From assembly GCF_026130605.1 (NCBI RefSeq), contig NZ_JANFAU010000019.1, positions 1 through 56,675 of the forward strand: DNA of 56,675 nucleotides, read 5' to 3'. Below the pieces are notes generated by a model. That model saw only the letters and a list, made by a program, of their open reading frames with translations. It searched no databases and had not been told where the DNA came from. The translations under genes were made by a program, and so were the position numbers. The stretch comes from Sphingomonas lycopersici. GTDB lineage: Bacteria > Pseudomonadota > Alphaproteobacteria > Sphingomonadales > Sphingomonadaceae. Positions 24,697 through 32,948 of this stretch are shown one piece after another. The number at the start of each line of letters is the position of its first letter. Within the stretch, counting starts at the first letter, position 1.

Positions 24697-24715
24697 GCGT
24701 TTCGCTTGAAAACAG

Positions 24716-24757
24716 CCGCCCGGCCCACCGAAAGGTGTGTCGGGCGGTTGCCTTTTA
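24716..24757 (+). terminator. Intrinsic terminator after tuf
   Basis: CCGCCCG (24716-24722) pairs with CGGGCGG (24741-24747), with inner CCACC/GGTG pairing and a GAAA loop, followed by TTGCCTTTT. It closes the str operon 20 bases after the tuf stop. Confidence 0.85.
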
Positions 24758-24886
24758 GTGAAGGCATGGCTATGCGCCGCGCCTTCGGTTCGTGTTTGAA
24801 AACAGCAAGAGGCGGCCGCCGATTCGCCATCCGCAGTGGATGGAGGCGCGGTTGAGTTGCCCCGCTCTTTCGCATCGGTAGGAAAA

Positions 24887-25195
24887 ATGGACAGCAACAT
24901 CCGTATTCGCCTGAAGGCGTTCGATCATCGTGTGCTCGATCAGGCGACCGGCGATATCGCCGACACCGCCCGACGTACCGGCGCGCTTATCCGCGGTCCT
25001 ATTCCGCTTCCGACGCGAATCGAGAAGTTCACGGTCAACCGTGGCCCTCACATCGACAAGAAGAGCCGCGAGCAGTTCGAGGTGCGCACCTACAAGCGTA
25101 TGCTCGACATCGTGCAGCCCACGCCGCAGACGGTCGACGCGCTGATGAAGCTCGATCTCGCCGCGGGCGTTGACGTAGAGATCAAGCTGGCGTAA
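24887..25195 (+). CDS. rpsJ: Ribosomal protein S10
   Basis: The 102-aa 30S head protein, also the NusG/NusE-type transcription coupling partner. The start MDSNIRIRLKAFDHRVLD and the RGPHIDKKSREQFE loop are typical. GGTAGGA precedes the ATG; the longer frame is spurious. It is separated from tuf by a terminator and from rplC by another terminator, so it appears to be its own transcription unit rather than the first gene of a continuous S10 operon. Confidence 0.98.
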   Translation: MDSNIRIRLKAFDHRVLDQATGDIADTARRTGALIRGPIPLPTRIEKFTVNRGPHIDKKSREQFEVRTYKRMLDIVQPTPQTVDALMKLDLAAGVDVEIKLA

Positions 25196-25206
25196 TGGCC
25201 CGCATC

Positions 25207-25240
25207 CCCGCGGTCGACTCGAGATGAGTCCCGCGGGTTT
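25207..25240 (+). terminator. Terminator-like hairpin after rpsJ
   Basis: CCCGCGG (25207-25213) pairs with CCGCGGG (25231-25237), with an inner GACTC/GAGTC stem (25216-25220, 25226-25230), followed by TTT. The T-run is short, so termination may be partial. Confidence 0.65.
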
Positions 25241-25495
25241 GTCATTCCCGCAAAAAATCGGGTGTGACGTTTAGGAACCCCGCCACGCGGGGCGACTGAC
25301 AGACTAGAGATACCGCCGGCGGGCTTCGTGCTCGTCCGGGACAGCGTCTCCCGTCATGCTTCCCTCGCGGAAGCGCCGGCCCGGGACGGGGGCACGCTTC
25401 GCATTTCCGGGCCGAACTGGTCGCTCCTTCAAGGGGCGGTCACAAGCACCCGTGGGATGGGCCTGGGGGTGCCTCTGTCAAGGAGCGAGTGGATC
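25241..25495 (+). promoter_or_regulatory. Structured leader region upstream of rplC
   Basis: This gene-free stretch contains a fragment of the TCATTCCCGC repeat, a CCCCGC/GCGGGG hairpin near 25280, GCTTCC/GGAAGC at 25358-25374, and GCACCC/GGGTGC at 25446-25472 ending 23 bases before the rplC start. It could hold the promoter and an autoregulatory leader for the rplC-rpsQ block. No convincing -35/-10 pair was seen. Confidence 0.45.
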
Positions 25496-26245
25496 ATGCG
25501 TACCGGCGTGATCGCGAAGAAAATGGGCATGACCCGCCTTTTCCAGGACGACGGCCGCCACGTGCCGGTCACCGTCCTGCAGATCGAAGGCTTGCAGGTC
25601 GTCGCCCGCCGCGAGAAAGATCGTGACGGCTACACCGCCGTCCAGCTTGGCGCCGGAAGCGCCAAGGCCAAGAATGTCGCCAAGCCGCAGCGCGGCCACT
25701 TCGGCAAGGCCGAGGTGGAGCCGAAGGCGATCGTGCACGAATTCCGCGTGACCGAGGACAATCTCCTCGACGTCGGCGCGGAGCTGTCGGCCGATCACTT
25801 CGTCGCCGGCCAATATGTCGACATCCAGGGCCGCACGCAGGGCAAGGGCTTTGCCGGCGCGATGAAGCGCTGGGGCTTCGGCGGTCTGCGCGCCACCCAC
25901 GGCGTGTCGGTGTCGCACCGTTCGCACGGTTCGACCGGTAACCGCCAGGATCCGGGTCGCGTCTTCAAGAACAAGAAGATGGCCGGGCACATGGGCGACA
26001 AGAACCGCACCCAGCAGAATCTGGAAGTCGTCGGTACCGACGTCGAGCGCGGCCTGATCTTCGTCAAGGGCTCGGTGCCCGGATCGAAGGGCGGCTGGCT
26101 GTTCGTCAAGGACTCGGTGAAGGTCGCGCGTCATGCCGACGCGCCGCTGCCCGCCGGTCTGAAGGCCGCCAACAGCAACACCGCAGCGGACACGCCGGCC
26201 GAAGCGCCGATCGCGCCCGAGGCGACCGAAGGCCAGGAGGGCTGA
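25496..26245 (+). CDS. rplC: Ribosomal protein L3
   Basis: An early-assembly 50S protein near the peptidyl transferase centre. At 249 aa it is about 40 longer than E. coli L3 (209 aa), largely because of a Pro/Ala/Glu-rich C-terminal tail from about residue 222 (NTAADTPAEAPIAPEATEGQEG-like; tail is acidic and probably disordered). The start MRTGVIAKKMGMTR follows AAGGAG; about 56 codons of upstream open frame are leader. Confidence 0.97.
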   Translation: MRTGVIAKKMGMTRLFQDDGRHVPVTVLQIEGLQVVARREKDRDGYTAVQLGAGSAKAKNVAKPQRGHFGKAEVEPKAIVHEFRVTEDNLLDVGAELSADHFVAGQYVDIQGRTQGKGFAGAMKRWGFGGLRATHGVSVSHRSHGSTGNRQDPGRVFKNKKMAGHMGDKNRTQQNLEVVGTDVERGLIFVKGSVPGSKGGWLFVKDSVKVARHADAPLPAGLKAANSNTAADTPAEAPIAPEATEGQEG

Positions 26246-26248
26246 TAA

Positions 26249-26866
26249 GTGAAGGTCAAGGTTTCCTCCTTCGACGCCAAGGCGAAGGCCGCGGAAGTCG
26301 AGCTTTCGGATGAGGTGTTCGGCCTCGATCCGCGTGCCGACATCCTGCACCGCGTCGTCACCTGGCAGCTCGAAAAGCGCCGCGCCACCGCGCGCGGCAC
26401 GCGTGAGCGCGCCGATGTCGCCCGCTCGGGCAAGAAGCTCGGTCGCCAGAAGGGCGGCGGCGTCGCCCGTCACGGCGATCGCCGGGCGCCGGTGTTCATC
26501 GGCGGCGGCAAGGCGCACGGCGCTCGTGTTCGCGACTTCAATCCGTCGCTGAACAAGAAGATCCGCGCGCTGGGCCTCAAGATGGCGCTGTCGAGCCACG
26601 CCAAGGCGGGTTCGCTGATCGTCCTCGACGGTTTCCAGGTCGACAAGACCAAGGAGCTGAAGGGCCATTTCGAGACGCTGGGCGTTGGCAAGCGCACGCT
26701 GGTGATCGATGGTGAGGCTGGCGTGGGCTTCCGCTCCGCGCGCAACCTCCCGGGTGTCGACCTGCTGCCGGCCGTCGGTGCCAACGTCTATGACATCATC
26801 AAGGCCGACACGCTGGTGCTTACCCGCGCTGCGGTCGAGAAGCTGGAGGCGCGCTTCAATGGCTAA
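26249..26866 (+). CDS. rplD: Ribosomal protein L4
   Basis: The 205-aa L4, an exit-tunnel protein and, in E. coli, the autoregulator of the S10 operon. It starts at GTG with AGGAGG eight bases upstream. The central extended loop GTRERADVARSGKKLGRQKGGGVARHG, which lines the tunnel, is intact. It overlaps rplW by eight bases. Confidence 0.97.
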   Translation: MKVKVSSFDAKAKAAEVELSDEVFGLDPRADILHRVVTWQLEKRRATARGTRERADVARSGKKLGRQKGGGVARHGDRRAPVFIGGGKAHGARVRDFNPSLNKKIRALGLKMALSSHAKAGSLIVLDGFQVDKTKELKGHFETLGVGKRTLVIDGEAGVGFRSARNLPGVDLLPAVGANVYDIIKADTLVLTRAAVEKLEARFNG

Positions 26867-27179
26867 GAAGCCGACCAAGGCGATCGACAATCGTCACTAT
26901 GACGTGATCGTCGCGCCGCACATCACCGAGAAGGCTACCCTTCTCTCCGAGCAGAACGCGGTTGTGTTCAAGGTGGCGCGCGACGCCTCCAAGCCGGAGA
27001 TCAAGGCGGCCGTGGAAGCGATCTTCGACGTCAGCGTCGTGAACGTGAACACGATCGTCCAGAAGGGCAAGACCAAGCGCTGGAAGGGTGCTCCCTACCA
27101 GCGGTCCGACATGAAGAAGGCGATCGTCACGCTCAAGGACGGGCAGTCGATCGACGTGACCGAGGGGGCCAAGGCGTAA
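26859..27179 (+). CDS. rplW: Ribosomal protein L23
   Basis: The 106-aa L23 at the tunnel exit, docking site for trigger factor and SRP. IVAPHITEKATLLSEQN and the GKTKRWKGAPYQRSDMKKAIVTL segment are diagnostic. The ATG lies within the last codons of rplD, giving an 8-base overlap, and its TAA shares one base with the rplB start. Confidence 0.97.
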   Translation: MAKKPTKAIDNRHYDVIVAPHITEKATLLSEQNAVVFKVARDASKPEIKAAVEAIFDVSVVNVNTIVQKGKTKRWKGAPYQRSDMKKAIVTLKDGQSIDVTEGAKA

Positions 27180-28012
27180 TGGCACTCAAGCATTACAACC
27201 CGACCAGCCCGGCCCGTCGTGGCCTGATCCTGGTCGACCGTTCGGCGCTCTACAAGGGGCGTCCGGTCAAGGCGCTCACCGAGGGCAAGACCAAGACGGG
27301 CGGCCGCAACAACAAGGGCCATGTCACGTCGCGCGGCATCGCCGGCGGCCACAAGCAGCGCTATCGTTTCATCGATTTCAAGCGCCGCAAGTGGGACGTC
27401 GACGGCACCGTCGAGCGGCTGGAATATGATCCCAACCGCACCGCGTTCATCGCGCTGGTGACCTATGCGGACGGCGAGCAGGCGTACATCATCGCGCCGC
27501 AGCGTCTCGGCGTCGGCGACAAGGTCGTCGCGGGTCGCAAGACCGACGTGAAGCCGGGCAATGCGATGGAACTCGGCCAGATGCCGGTCGGCACGATCGT
27601 CCACAATGTGGAGATGAAGCCGGGCAAGGGCGGTCAGATCGCGCGTTCGGCCGGCACCTATGTGCAGGTCGTCGGCCGCGACAAGGGCATGGTGATCGTT
27701 CGCCTCAACTCGGGCGAGCAGCGCTATATCCGCTCGGACTGCATGGCGACGGTGGGCGCGGTGTCGAACCCCGACAACGCGAACCAGAATTTCGCCAAGG
27801 CCGGCCGTACCCGCTGGATGGGCAAGCGCCCGCTGACCCGTGGTGTCGCGAAGAACCCGGTCGACCACCCGCACGGCGGCGGCGAAGGCCGTACCTCGGG
27901 CGGCCGTCACCCGGTCACCCCGTGGGGCAAGCCGACGAAGGGCGCCCGCACGCGCCACAACAAGGCGACCGATAAGATGATTATCCGCAGCCGTCACGCG
28001 AGGAAGAAGTAA
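27179..28012 (+). CDS. rplB: Ribosomal protein L2
   Basis: The 277-aa L2 needed for subunit association and peptidyl transfer. MALKHYNPTSPARRG starts the protein, and the C-terminal VDHPHGGGEGRTSGGRHPVTPWG loop containing the conserved histidine is intact. It shares single bases with rplW and rpsS, so the genes are translationally coupled. Confidence 0.98.
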   Translation: MALKHYNPTSPARRGLILVDRSALYKGRPVKALTEGKTKTGGRNNKGHVTSRGIAGGHKQRYRFIDFKRRKWDVDGTVERLEYDPNRTAFIALVTYADGEQAYIIAPQRLGVGDKVVAGRKTDVKPGNAMELGQMPVGTIVHNVEMKPGKGGQIARSAGTYVQVVGRDKGMVIVRLNSGEQRYIRSDCMATVGAVSNPDNANQNFAKAGRTRWMGKRPLTRGVAKNPVDHPHGGGEGRTSGGRHPVTPWGKPTKGARTRHNKATDKMIIRSRHARKK

Positions 28013-28290
28013 TGGCGCGTTCCGTCTGGAAGGGTCCGTTCGTGGACCTGCACCTGCTCAAGAAGGCAGAGGCCGCGCAGGACGCCGGCCCGCGTTCCGG
28101 CCCGATCAAGACCTGGTCGCGTCGTTCGACGATCCTGCCGACGTTCGTTGGGCTGACGTTCAACGTTTACAATGGCCGCAAGTTCGTGCCCGTCTCGGTC
28201 AACGAGGACATGGTCGGCATGAAGCTCGGCGAGTTCGCGCCGACCCGGTATTTCCCGGGCCACGCGGCTGACAAGAAGGGCAAGCGCTGA
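28012..28290 (+). CDS. rpsS: Ribosomal protein S19
   Basis: The 92-aa 30S head protein contacting S13 and the A-site finger. MARSVWKGPFVDLHLL and the closing YFPGHAADKKGKR-type segment are standard. Length is identical to E. coli S19. One-base overlaps on both sides. Confidence 0.98.
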   Translation: MARSVWKGPFVDLHLLKKAEAAQDAGPRSGPIKTWSRRSTILPTFVGLTFNVYNGRKFVPVSVNEDMVGMKLGEFAPTRYFPGHAADKKGKR

Positions 28291-28667
28291 TGAGCAAGCC
28301 TCAGTCCCCCCGTAAGGTCGGCGAGAAGGAAGCGCTCTCGGTCGGCACGCAGATCCGTGGCTCGGCGCAGAAGCTGAACCTGGTTGCGGGCCTGATCCGC
28401 GGCCGCAAGGTCGGCGACGCGATGAACATCCTCGCCTTCTCGAAGAAGGCGATGGCGGTCGACGCGCGCAAGGTGCTCGCCTCCGCGATCGCCAATGCCG
28501 AGAACAACCACAACCTCGACGTCGACGCGCTCGTCGTCGCCGAGGCGTCGGTCGGCAAGTCGATCACCATGAAGCGGTTCGCGACGCGCGGCCGCGGCAA
28601 GTCCACCCGCATCCTGAAGCCGTTCTCGCGGCTGCGGATCGTCGTGCGCGAGCAGGAAGAAGCCTAA
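28290..28667 (+). CDS. rplV: Ribosomal protein L22
   Basis: A 125-aa 50S protein whose beta-hairpin lines the exit tunnel, where macrolide-resistance changes arise. It is about 15 residues longer than E. coli L22, with the extra residues at the N-terminus. The hairpin KRFATRGRGKSTRILKPFSR is intact. One-base overlaps with rpsS and rpsC. Confidence 0.97.
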   Translation: MSKPQSPRKVGEKEALSVGTQIRGSAQKLNLVAGLIRGRKVGDAMNILAFSKKAMAVDARKVLASAIANAENNHNLDVDALVVAEASVGKSITMKRFATRGRGKSTRILKPFSRLRIVVREQEEA

Positions 28668-29374
28668 TGGGTCACAAGAGCAACCCGATCGGTCTGCGCC
28701 TGCAGATCAACCGCACCTGGGACAGCCGCTGGTATGCCGAGGGCGACGATTACGGACGCCTCCTCCTGGAGGATCTGAAGATCCGTAAGTACATCCTCAA
28801 GACGCTGCCGCAGGCCGCGATCTCGAAGGTGGTGATCGAGCGCCCGGCCAAGCTGTGCCGCGTTTCCATCTATGCCGCGCGCCCCGGCGTGATCATCGGC
28901 AAGAAGGGCTCGGACATCGAGAAGCTGCGCAAGACGCTCGGCGCGATGACCAGCTCGGACGTGTCGCTGAACATCGTCGAGATCCGCAAGCCGGAAGTCG
29001 ATGCCAAGCTCGTTGCGCAGGGCATCGCTGACCAGCTCGAGCGTCGTATCGCCTTCCGTCGCGCAATGAAGCGCGCGGTGCAGTCGGCGATGCGGCTGGG
29101 TGCCGACGGCATCCGCGTGCAGTGCGGCGGCCGCCTCGGCGGCGCCGAGATCGCGCGCACCGAGAGCTATCGCGAGGGTCGCGTGCCGCTGCACACGCTC
29201 CGCGCGAACATGGATTATGCCGAGGCCGAGGCCCACACCGCTTATGGCGTGTGCGGCGTCAAGGTCTGGATCTTCAAGGGTGAGATCCTCGGCCACGATC
29301 CGATGGCCACTGATCGGCTGATGATGGAGGCTCAGACCTCCGGCGTGCGCCCCGCGCGCGAAGATCGCCGCTAA
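28667..29374 (+). CDS. rpsC: Ribosomal protein S3
   Basis: A 235-aa 30S protein at the mRNA entry tunnel. MGHKSNPIGLRLQINRTW begins the protein, the KH RNA-binding motif PGVIIGKKGSDIEKLR is intact, and the C-terminal domain ends GVRPAREDRR. Length matches the family. Confidence 0.98.
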   Translation: MGHKSNPIGLRLQINRTWDSRWYAEGDDYGRLLLEDLKIRKYILKTLPQAAISKVVIERPAKLCRVSIYAARPGVIIGKKGSDIEKLRKTLGAMTSSDVSLNIVEIRKPEVDAKLVAQGIADQLERRIAFRRAMKRAVQSAMRLGADGIRVQCGGRLGGAEIARTESYREGRVPLHTLRANMDYAEAEAHTAYGVCGVKVWIFKGEILGHDPMATDRLMMEAQTSGVRPAREDRR

Positions 29375-29386
29375 GGAGTAAGAGAC

Positions 29387-29821
29387 GTGCTGCAACCGAA
29401 GCGCACCAAATTCCGCAAGGCGTTCAAGGGCCGTATCCACGGCGACGCCAAGGGCGGCACCGCGCTCAACTTCGGGGCCTATGGCCTCAAGGCGCTCGAG
29501 CCGGAGCGGATCACCGCGCGTCAGATCGAGGCGGCCCGCCGCGCGATCACGCGTCACATCAAGCGCCAGGGGCGTTTGTGGATCCGCGTGTTCCCGGACG
29601 TGCCGGTTTCGTCGAAGCCTGCCGAAGTCCGCATGGGCTCGGGCAAGGGTTCGCCCGAATTCTGGGCGGCGCGGGTCAAGCCGGGCCGTATCCTGTTCGA
29701 GCTGGACGGTGTTCCGGGTCCGCTTGCCGCCGAAGCGTTCGAACGCGCGGCGATGAAGCTCCCGATCAAGACCAAGGTCGTGGCGCGTCTCGGCGACACG
29801 TCGCACCTCGGAGGCGAGTGA
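29387..29821 (+). CDS. rplP: Ribosomal protein L16
   Basis: The 144-aa 50S protein positioning the acceptor arm of A-site tRNA. It starts at GTG with AAGGAGTAAGAG upstream. LQPKRTKFRKAFKGR and GSGKGSPEFWAARVKPGRILFE are diagnostic. It is slightly longer than E. coli L16 (136 aa). Confidence 0.97.
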   Translation: MLQPKRTKFRKAFKGRIHGDAKGGTALNFGAYGLKALEPERITARQIEAARRAITRHIKRQGRLWIRVFPDVPVSSKPAEVRMGSGKGSPEFWAARVKPGRILFELDGVPGPLAAEAFERAAMKLPIKTKVVARLGDTSHLGGE

Positions 29822-29822
29822 G

Positions 29823-30023
29823 ATGGCTAAGAAGACTGATTTCATCGGGCAGACCGACGACCAGCTCGGCGAAGCGCTGGGCCAGCTGAAGCGCGAGCAG
29901 TTCAACCTGCGCTTCCAGGCGGCGACCAACCAGCTCGAGAAGCCGAGCCGCGTTCGCGAGGTCCGCAAGGACATCGCCCGCATCAAGACCCTGCAGGCGC
30001 AGCGCGCCGCAGCGGCTAAGTAA
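29823..30023 (+). CDS. rpmC: Ribosomal protein L29
   Basis: The 66-aa two-helix 50S protein next to L23 at the tunnel exit. LKREQFNLRFQAATNQLEKPSRVREVRKDIARIKT is the family core (long helix pair). Separated from rplP by a single base. Confidence 0.97.
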   Translation: MAKKTDFIGQTDDQLGEALGQLKREQFNLRFQAATNQLEKPSRVREVRKDIARIKTLQAQRAAAAK

Positions 30024-30037
30024 GAGGACGAGAAGAC

Positions 30038-30316
30038 ATGCCGAAGCGCGTGCTGACCGGGGTGATCGTCTCGGACAAGGGCGAGAAGACGGTGGTCGTC
30101 AACGTGGAGCGCAAGGTCAAGCACCCGCTCTACGGCAAGATCATTCGCCGCTCGAAGAAGTATCACGCCCATGACGAGGCGAACGAGTACAAGGCCGGCG
30201 AGACGGTGCGGATCGAAGAGACCAAGCCGATCTCCAAGCTCAAGACCTGGAAGGTGATCGATCGGGTGAACGCCCGCGCGACCCCGGCCGAGGTCGTGAT
30301 CGACGAGACCGCGTGA
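30038..30316 (+). CDS. rpsQ: Ribosomal protein S17
   Basis: The 92-aa OB-fold 30S protein. MPKRVLTGVIVSDKGEKTVVV and HPLYGKIIRRSKKYHAHDE are diagnostic; the C-terminus is about eight residues longer than E. coli S17. AAGAGGA precedes the ATG. It is the last gene of the S10 block before the hairpin-rich junction to rplN. Confidence 0.97.
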   Translation: MPKRVLTGVIVSDKGEKTVVVNVERKVKHPLYGKIIRRSKKYHAHDEANEYKAGETVRIEETKPISKLKTWKVIDRVNARATPAEVVIDETA

Positions 30317-30321
30317 TCGTT

Positions 30322-30377
30322 CGCCCGCGTGAGCGGGCGGAAATTTTGAAGGCGGCGCCGGGTCGGTATCCGGCGCC
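30322..30377 (+). terminator. Tandem hairpins at the S10/spc junction
   Basis: The first hairpin has a 7-bp stem CGCCCGC/GCGGGCG (30322-30328, 30333-30339) with a GTGA tetraloop followed by GAAATTTT, close to an intrinsic terminator. The second pairs GGCGCCGG (30354-30361) with CCGGCGCC (30370-30377). They sit exactly where the S10 operon ends and the spc operon begins in E. coli, so attenuation or separate initiation is plausible. Confidence 0.6.
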
Positions 30378-30399
30378 ATGAACGGAAGGAATCGGATCA

Positions 30400-30768
30400 A
30401 TGATCCAGATGCAGTCCAATCTCGACGTCGCTGACAACAGCGGCGCGAAGCGGGTGCAGTGCATCAAGGTGCTGGGTGGCTCGAAGCGCCGCACGGCCAG
30501 CGTTGGCGACATCATCGTGGTGTCGATCAAGGAAGCGCAGCCGCGTGGCCGCGTGAAGAAGGGCGACGTGCATCGCGCCGTCATCGTGCGCACGGCGAAG
30601 GACATTCGCCGCGCCGACGGGTCGGTGATCCGCTTCGACTCCAACGCTGCGGTGCTGGTCAACAAGAACGAGGAGCCGATCGGCACCCGTATCTTCGGCC
30701 CGGTGGTTCGCGAGCTGCGCGCCAAGAAGCACATGAAGATCATCAGCCTTGCGCCGGAGGTGTTGTAA
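30400..30768 (+). CDS. rplN: Ribosomal protein L14
   Basis: The 122-aa 50S protein forming part of bridge B8. MIQMQSNLDVADNSGAKRVQCIKVLGGS begins the protein in standard form. GGAAGGA precedes the ATG. First gene of the spc block; its stop overlaps rplX by one base. Confidence 0.98.
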   Translation: MIQMQSNLDVADNSGAKRVQCIKVLGGSKRRTASVGDIIVVSIKEAQPRGRVKKGDVHRAVIVRTAKDIRRADGSVIRFDSNAAVLVNKNEEPIGTRIFGPVVRELRAKKHMKIISLAPEVL

Positions 30769-31085
30769 TGGCCGCCGCGAAGATCAAGAAGGGTGACCGC
30801 GTGATCGTCCTGTCCGGCAAGGACAAGGGCAAGACCGGCACCGTCACGCTGGCCATGCCGAAGGACGGCAAGGTCGTCGTGGAGGGCGTCAACATCGCCA
30901 CCCGTCACCGCAAGCCGAGCCAGGCCAACCCGCAGGGTGGCCTGGAACGCACGGAAGCGCCGCTGCACATCTCGAAGGTGGCGCACGTCACCGCCGACGG
31001 CAAGCCGACGCGCGTCCGTTTCGAGGTGAAGGACGGCAAGAAGGTCCGCGTGGCCGTCAAGTCCGGGGAGAAGATCGATGGCTGA
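30768..31085 (+). CDS. rplX: Ribosomal protein L24
   Basis: The 105-aa KOW-domain protein that nucleates 50S assembly. IKKGDRVIVLSGKDKGKTGTV is the KOW motif. It starts at the ATG sharing a base with the rplN stop; the long upstream frame is antisense-like noise. It overlaps rplE by eight bases. Confidence 0.97.
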   Translation: MAAAKIKKGDRVIVLSGKDKGKTGTVTLAMPKDGKVVVEGVNIATRHRKPSQANPQGGLERTEAPLHISKVAHVTADGKPTRVRFEVKDGKKVRVAVKSGEKIDG

Positions 31086-31662
31086 CGCTTACACCCCGCG
31101 TCTCAAGAAGCTGTATGACGATACGATCGCCAAGGCGATGACCGAGAAGTTCGGCTATAAGAACAATCTCGAGATTCCCCGCATCGACAAGATCGTCATC
31201 AACATGGGCGTCGGCGAGGCGACCCAGGACAAGAAGCGCGTCGAGCAGGCCGCTTCGGAGATGGAACTGATCGCGGGCCAGAAGCCGGTGATCACCAAGG
31301 CGAAGAAGTCGATCGCGCAGTTCAAGCTGCGTGAAGGCATGCCGATCGGCGTGAAGGTGACGCTGCGTCGCGAGCGGATGTACGAATTCCTCGACCGCTT
31401 CATCACCATCGCGCTCCCGCGCGTCCGCGACTTCCGCGGGCTGAACCCGAAGAGCTTCGACGGCCGTGGCAATTACGCCTGCGGTCTGAAGGAGCAGATC
31501 GTGTTCCCGGAGATCAACTACGACCGCATCGACAAGGTGCGCGGCATGGACATCATCGTGGCGACGACGGCCAAGACCGACGAGGAAGCGCGTGAGCTGC
31601 TTCGTCTGTTCGGCTTCCCGTTCCCGCAGGACGTCCAGGTCGAAGTGAAGCAGGCTGCGTGA
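31078..31662 (+). CDS. rplE: Ribosomal protein L5
   Basis: The 194-aa 5S rRNA-binding protein of the central protuberance. IDKIVINMGVGEATQDKK and TGFWP-region equivalents such as AGQKPVITKAKKSIAQFKLREGMPIG are conserved. N-terminal extension of about 15 residues relative to E. coli L5. Confidence 0.97.
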   Translation: MADAYTPRLKKLYDDTIAKAMTEKFGYKNNLEIPRIDKIVINMGVGEATQDKKRVEQAASEMELIAGQKPVITKAKKSIAQFKLREGMPIGVKVTLRRERMYEFLDRFITIALPRVRDFRGLNPKSFDGRGNYACGLKEQIVFPEINYDRIDKVRGMDIIVATTAKTDEEARELLRLFGFPFPQDVQVEVKQAA

Positions 31663-31701
31663 GCGCCTTGATCAAGCATTTGAACGAGAGAGCTTAAGTC
31701 C

Positions 31702-32007
31702 ATGGCGAAACTGAGTTCCGTTAACAAGAACGAGCGCCGCAAGAAGCTGGTGAAGCAATATGCCGGCAAATATGCAGCGCTCAAGGCGAAGGCGAACGAC
31801 AAGTCGCTCGACGAGACCGAGCGTCTCATCGCGCGGCTGAAGATGGCCGAGCTTCCGCGCAACGCGAACCCGACCCGGGTGCGCAACCGCTGCGAAGTGA
31901 CCGGTCGTCCGCGCGCTTATTATCGCAAGTTCCGTCTCTGCCGCGTGCAGCTCCGCGAACTGGCCAACAAGGGCCTGATTCCGGGCGTCACGAAGTCGAG
32001 CTGGTAA
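31702..32007 (+). CDS. rpsN: Ribosomal protein S14
   Basis: The 101-aa long, zinc-free (C-minus) form of S14: the CxxC pairs of the short type are absent, and the NRCEVTGRPRAYYRKFRLCR core is as in E. coli. MAKLSSVNKNERRKK starts the protein after an AGAGAG stretch. It lies 39 bases after rplE. Confidence 0.97.
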   Translation: MAKLSSVNKNERRKKLVKQYAGKYAALKAKANDKSLDETERLIARLKMAELPRNANPTRVRNRCEVTGRPRAYYRKFRLCRVQLRELANKGLIPGVTKSSW

Positions 32008-32019
32008 GGATCACGAACA

Positions 32020-32415
32020 ATGGCAGTGACCGATCCCCTGGGTGACCTGCTCACCCGCATCCGCAACGGCCAGCGCGCGCGCAAGGACAGCGTCGTGTCG
32101 CCGGCGTCGAAGCTGCGGACCCGCGTGCTCGACGTGCTTCAGCGCGAAGGCTACATCCGTGGCTATAGCGAGGAAGACATGGGCCCCGTGAAGGGCGTCC
32201 GTATCGAGCTCAAGTATTTCGAGGGCCAGCCGGCGATCAAGCATGTCGCGCGCGTCTCGAAGCCCGGCCGCCGCATCTACAGCGGGTCGCAGGACCTGCC
32301 GCGCGTGATGAACGGCCTGGGCATCACGATCGTCTCGACGCCGCGCGGCGTTCTCTCGGACGCGGAAGCGCGCGAGCAGAATGTCGGTGGCGAAGTGCTG
32401 GCGGAGGTGTTCTGA
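32020..32415 (+). CDS. rpsH: Ribosomal protein S8
   Basis: The 131-aa 16S central-domain organiser, and in E. coli the translational repressor of the spc operon at rplE. MAVTDPLGDLLTRIRNGQ and the ending VGGEVLAEVF are standard. AAGGA precedes the ATG by a short gap. Confidence 0.98.
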   Translation: MAVTDPLGDLLTRIRNGQRARKDSVVSPASKLRTRVLDVLQREGYIRGYSEEDMGPVKGVRIELKYFEGQPAIKHVARVSKPGRRIYSGSQDLPRVMNGLGITIVSTPRGVLSDAEAREQNVGGEVLAEVF

Positions 32416-32948
32416 TGAGCCGCATCGGCAAACGTCCGGTCGCGATCCCCTCGGGCGTGACCGCGAGCATCAACGAAGGCATGCTGAGCGTGAAGGGGCC
32501 CAAGGGCACCCTGTCGCTCAAGCTCGCCGACGAGATCACCTATGACGTCCAGGCGGACGGCATTTCGGTGCAGCCGGCGAACGCGACCAAGCGCGCCCGC
32601 TCCTTCTGGGGCATGCAGCGTACCCTGGTGCAGAACCTCGTCACCGGCGTGACCGAGGGCTTCACCAAGAAGCTGCTGATCACCGGCGTCGGCTATCGTG
32701 CCAACGCGCAGGGGCGCAAGCTGAAGCTGCAGCTCGGCTACAGCCACGACGTCGACATCGACGTGCCGGAAGGTCTTGAGGTCAAGACCCCGGACAACAC
32801 GACGGTCGAGATTTCGGGCGCCGACAAGCAGAAGGTCGGCCAGCTCGCCGCCGAGATCCGCCGCTGGCGTAAGCCCGAGCCGTACAAGGGCAAGGGCATC
32901 AAGTACGACGGCGAATATATCTTCCGTAAGGAAGGGAAGAAGAAGTGA
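32415..32948 (+). CDS. rplF: Ribosomal protein L6
   Basis: The 177-aa two-domain 50S protein near the GTPase-associated centre. MSRIGKRPVAIPSGV begins it, and the signature PEPYKGKGIKYDGEYI is intact. The length equals E. coli L6. It overlaps rplR by four bases (GTGA). Confidence 0.98.
   Translation: MSRIGKRPVAIPSGVTASINEGMLSVKGPKGTLSLKLADEITYDVQADGISVQPANATKRARSFWGMQRTLVQNLVTGVTEGFTKKLLITGVGYRANAQGRKLKLQLGYSHDVDIDVPEGLEVKTPDNTTVEISGADKQKVGQLAAEIRRWRKPEPYKGKGIKYDGEYIFRKEGKKK

Noticed and set aside
24830..24886. N-terminal extension of S10 (start at 24836)
   Set aside because: The extra residues are not in any S10, and GGTAGGA places the start at 24887.
25328..25495. N-terminal extension of L3
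   Set aside because: Family sequence begins at MRTGVIAKKMGMTR with AAGGAG upstream; the extra codons lie in the leader.
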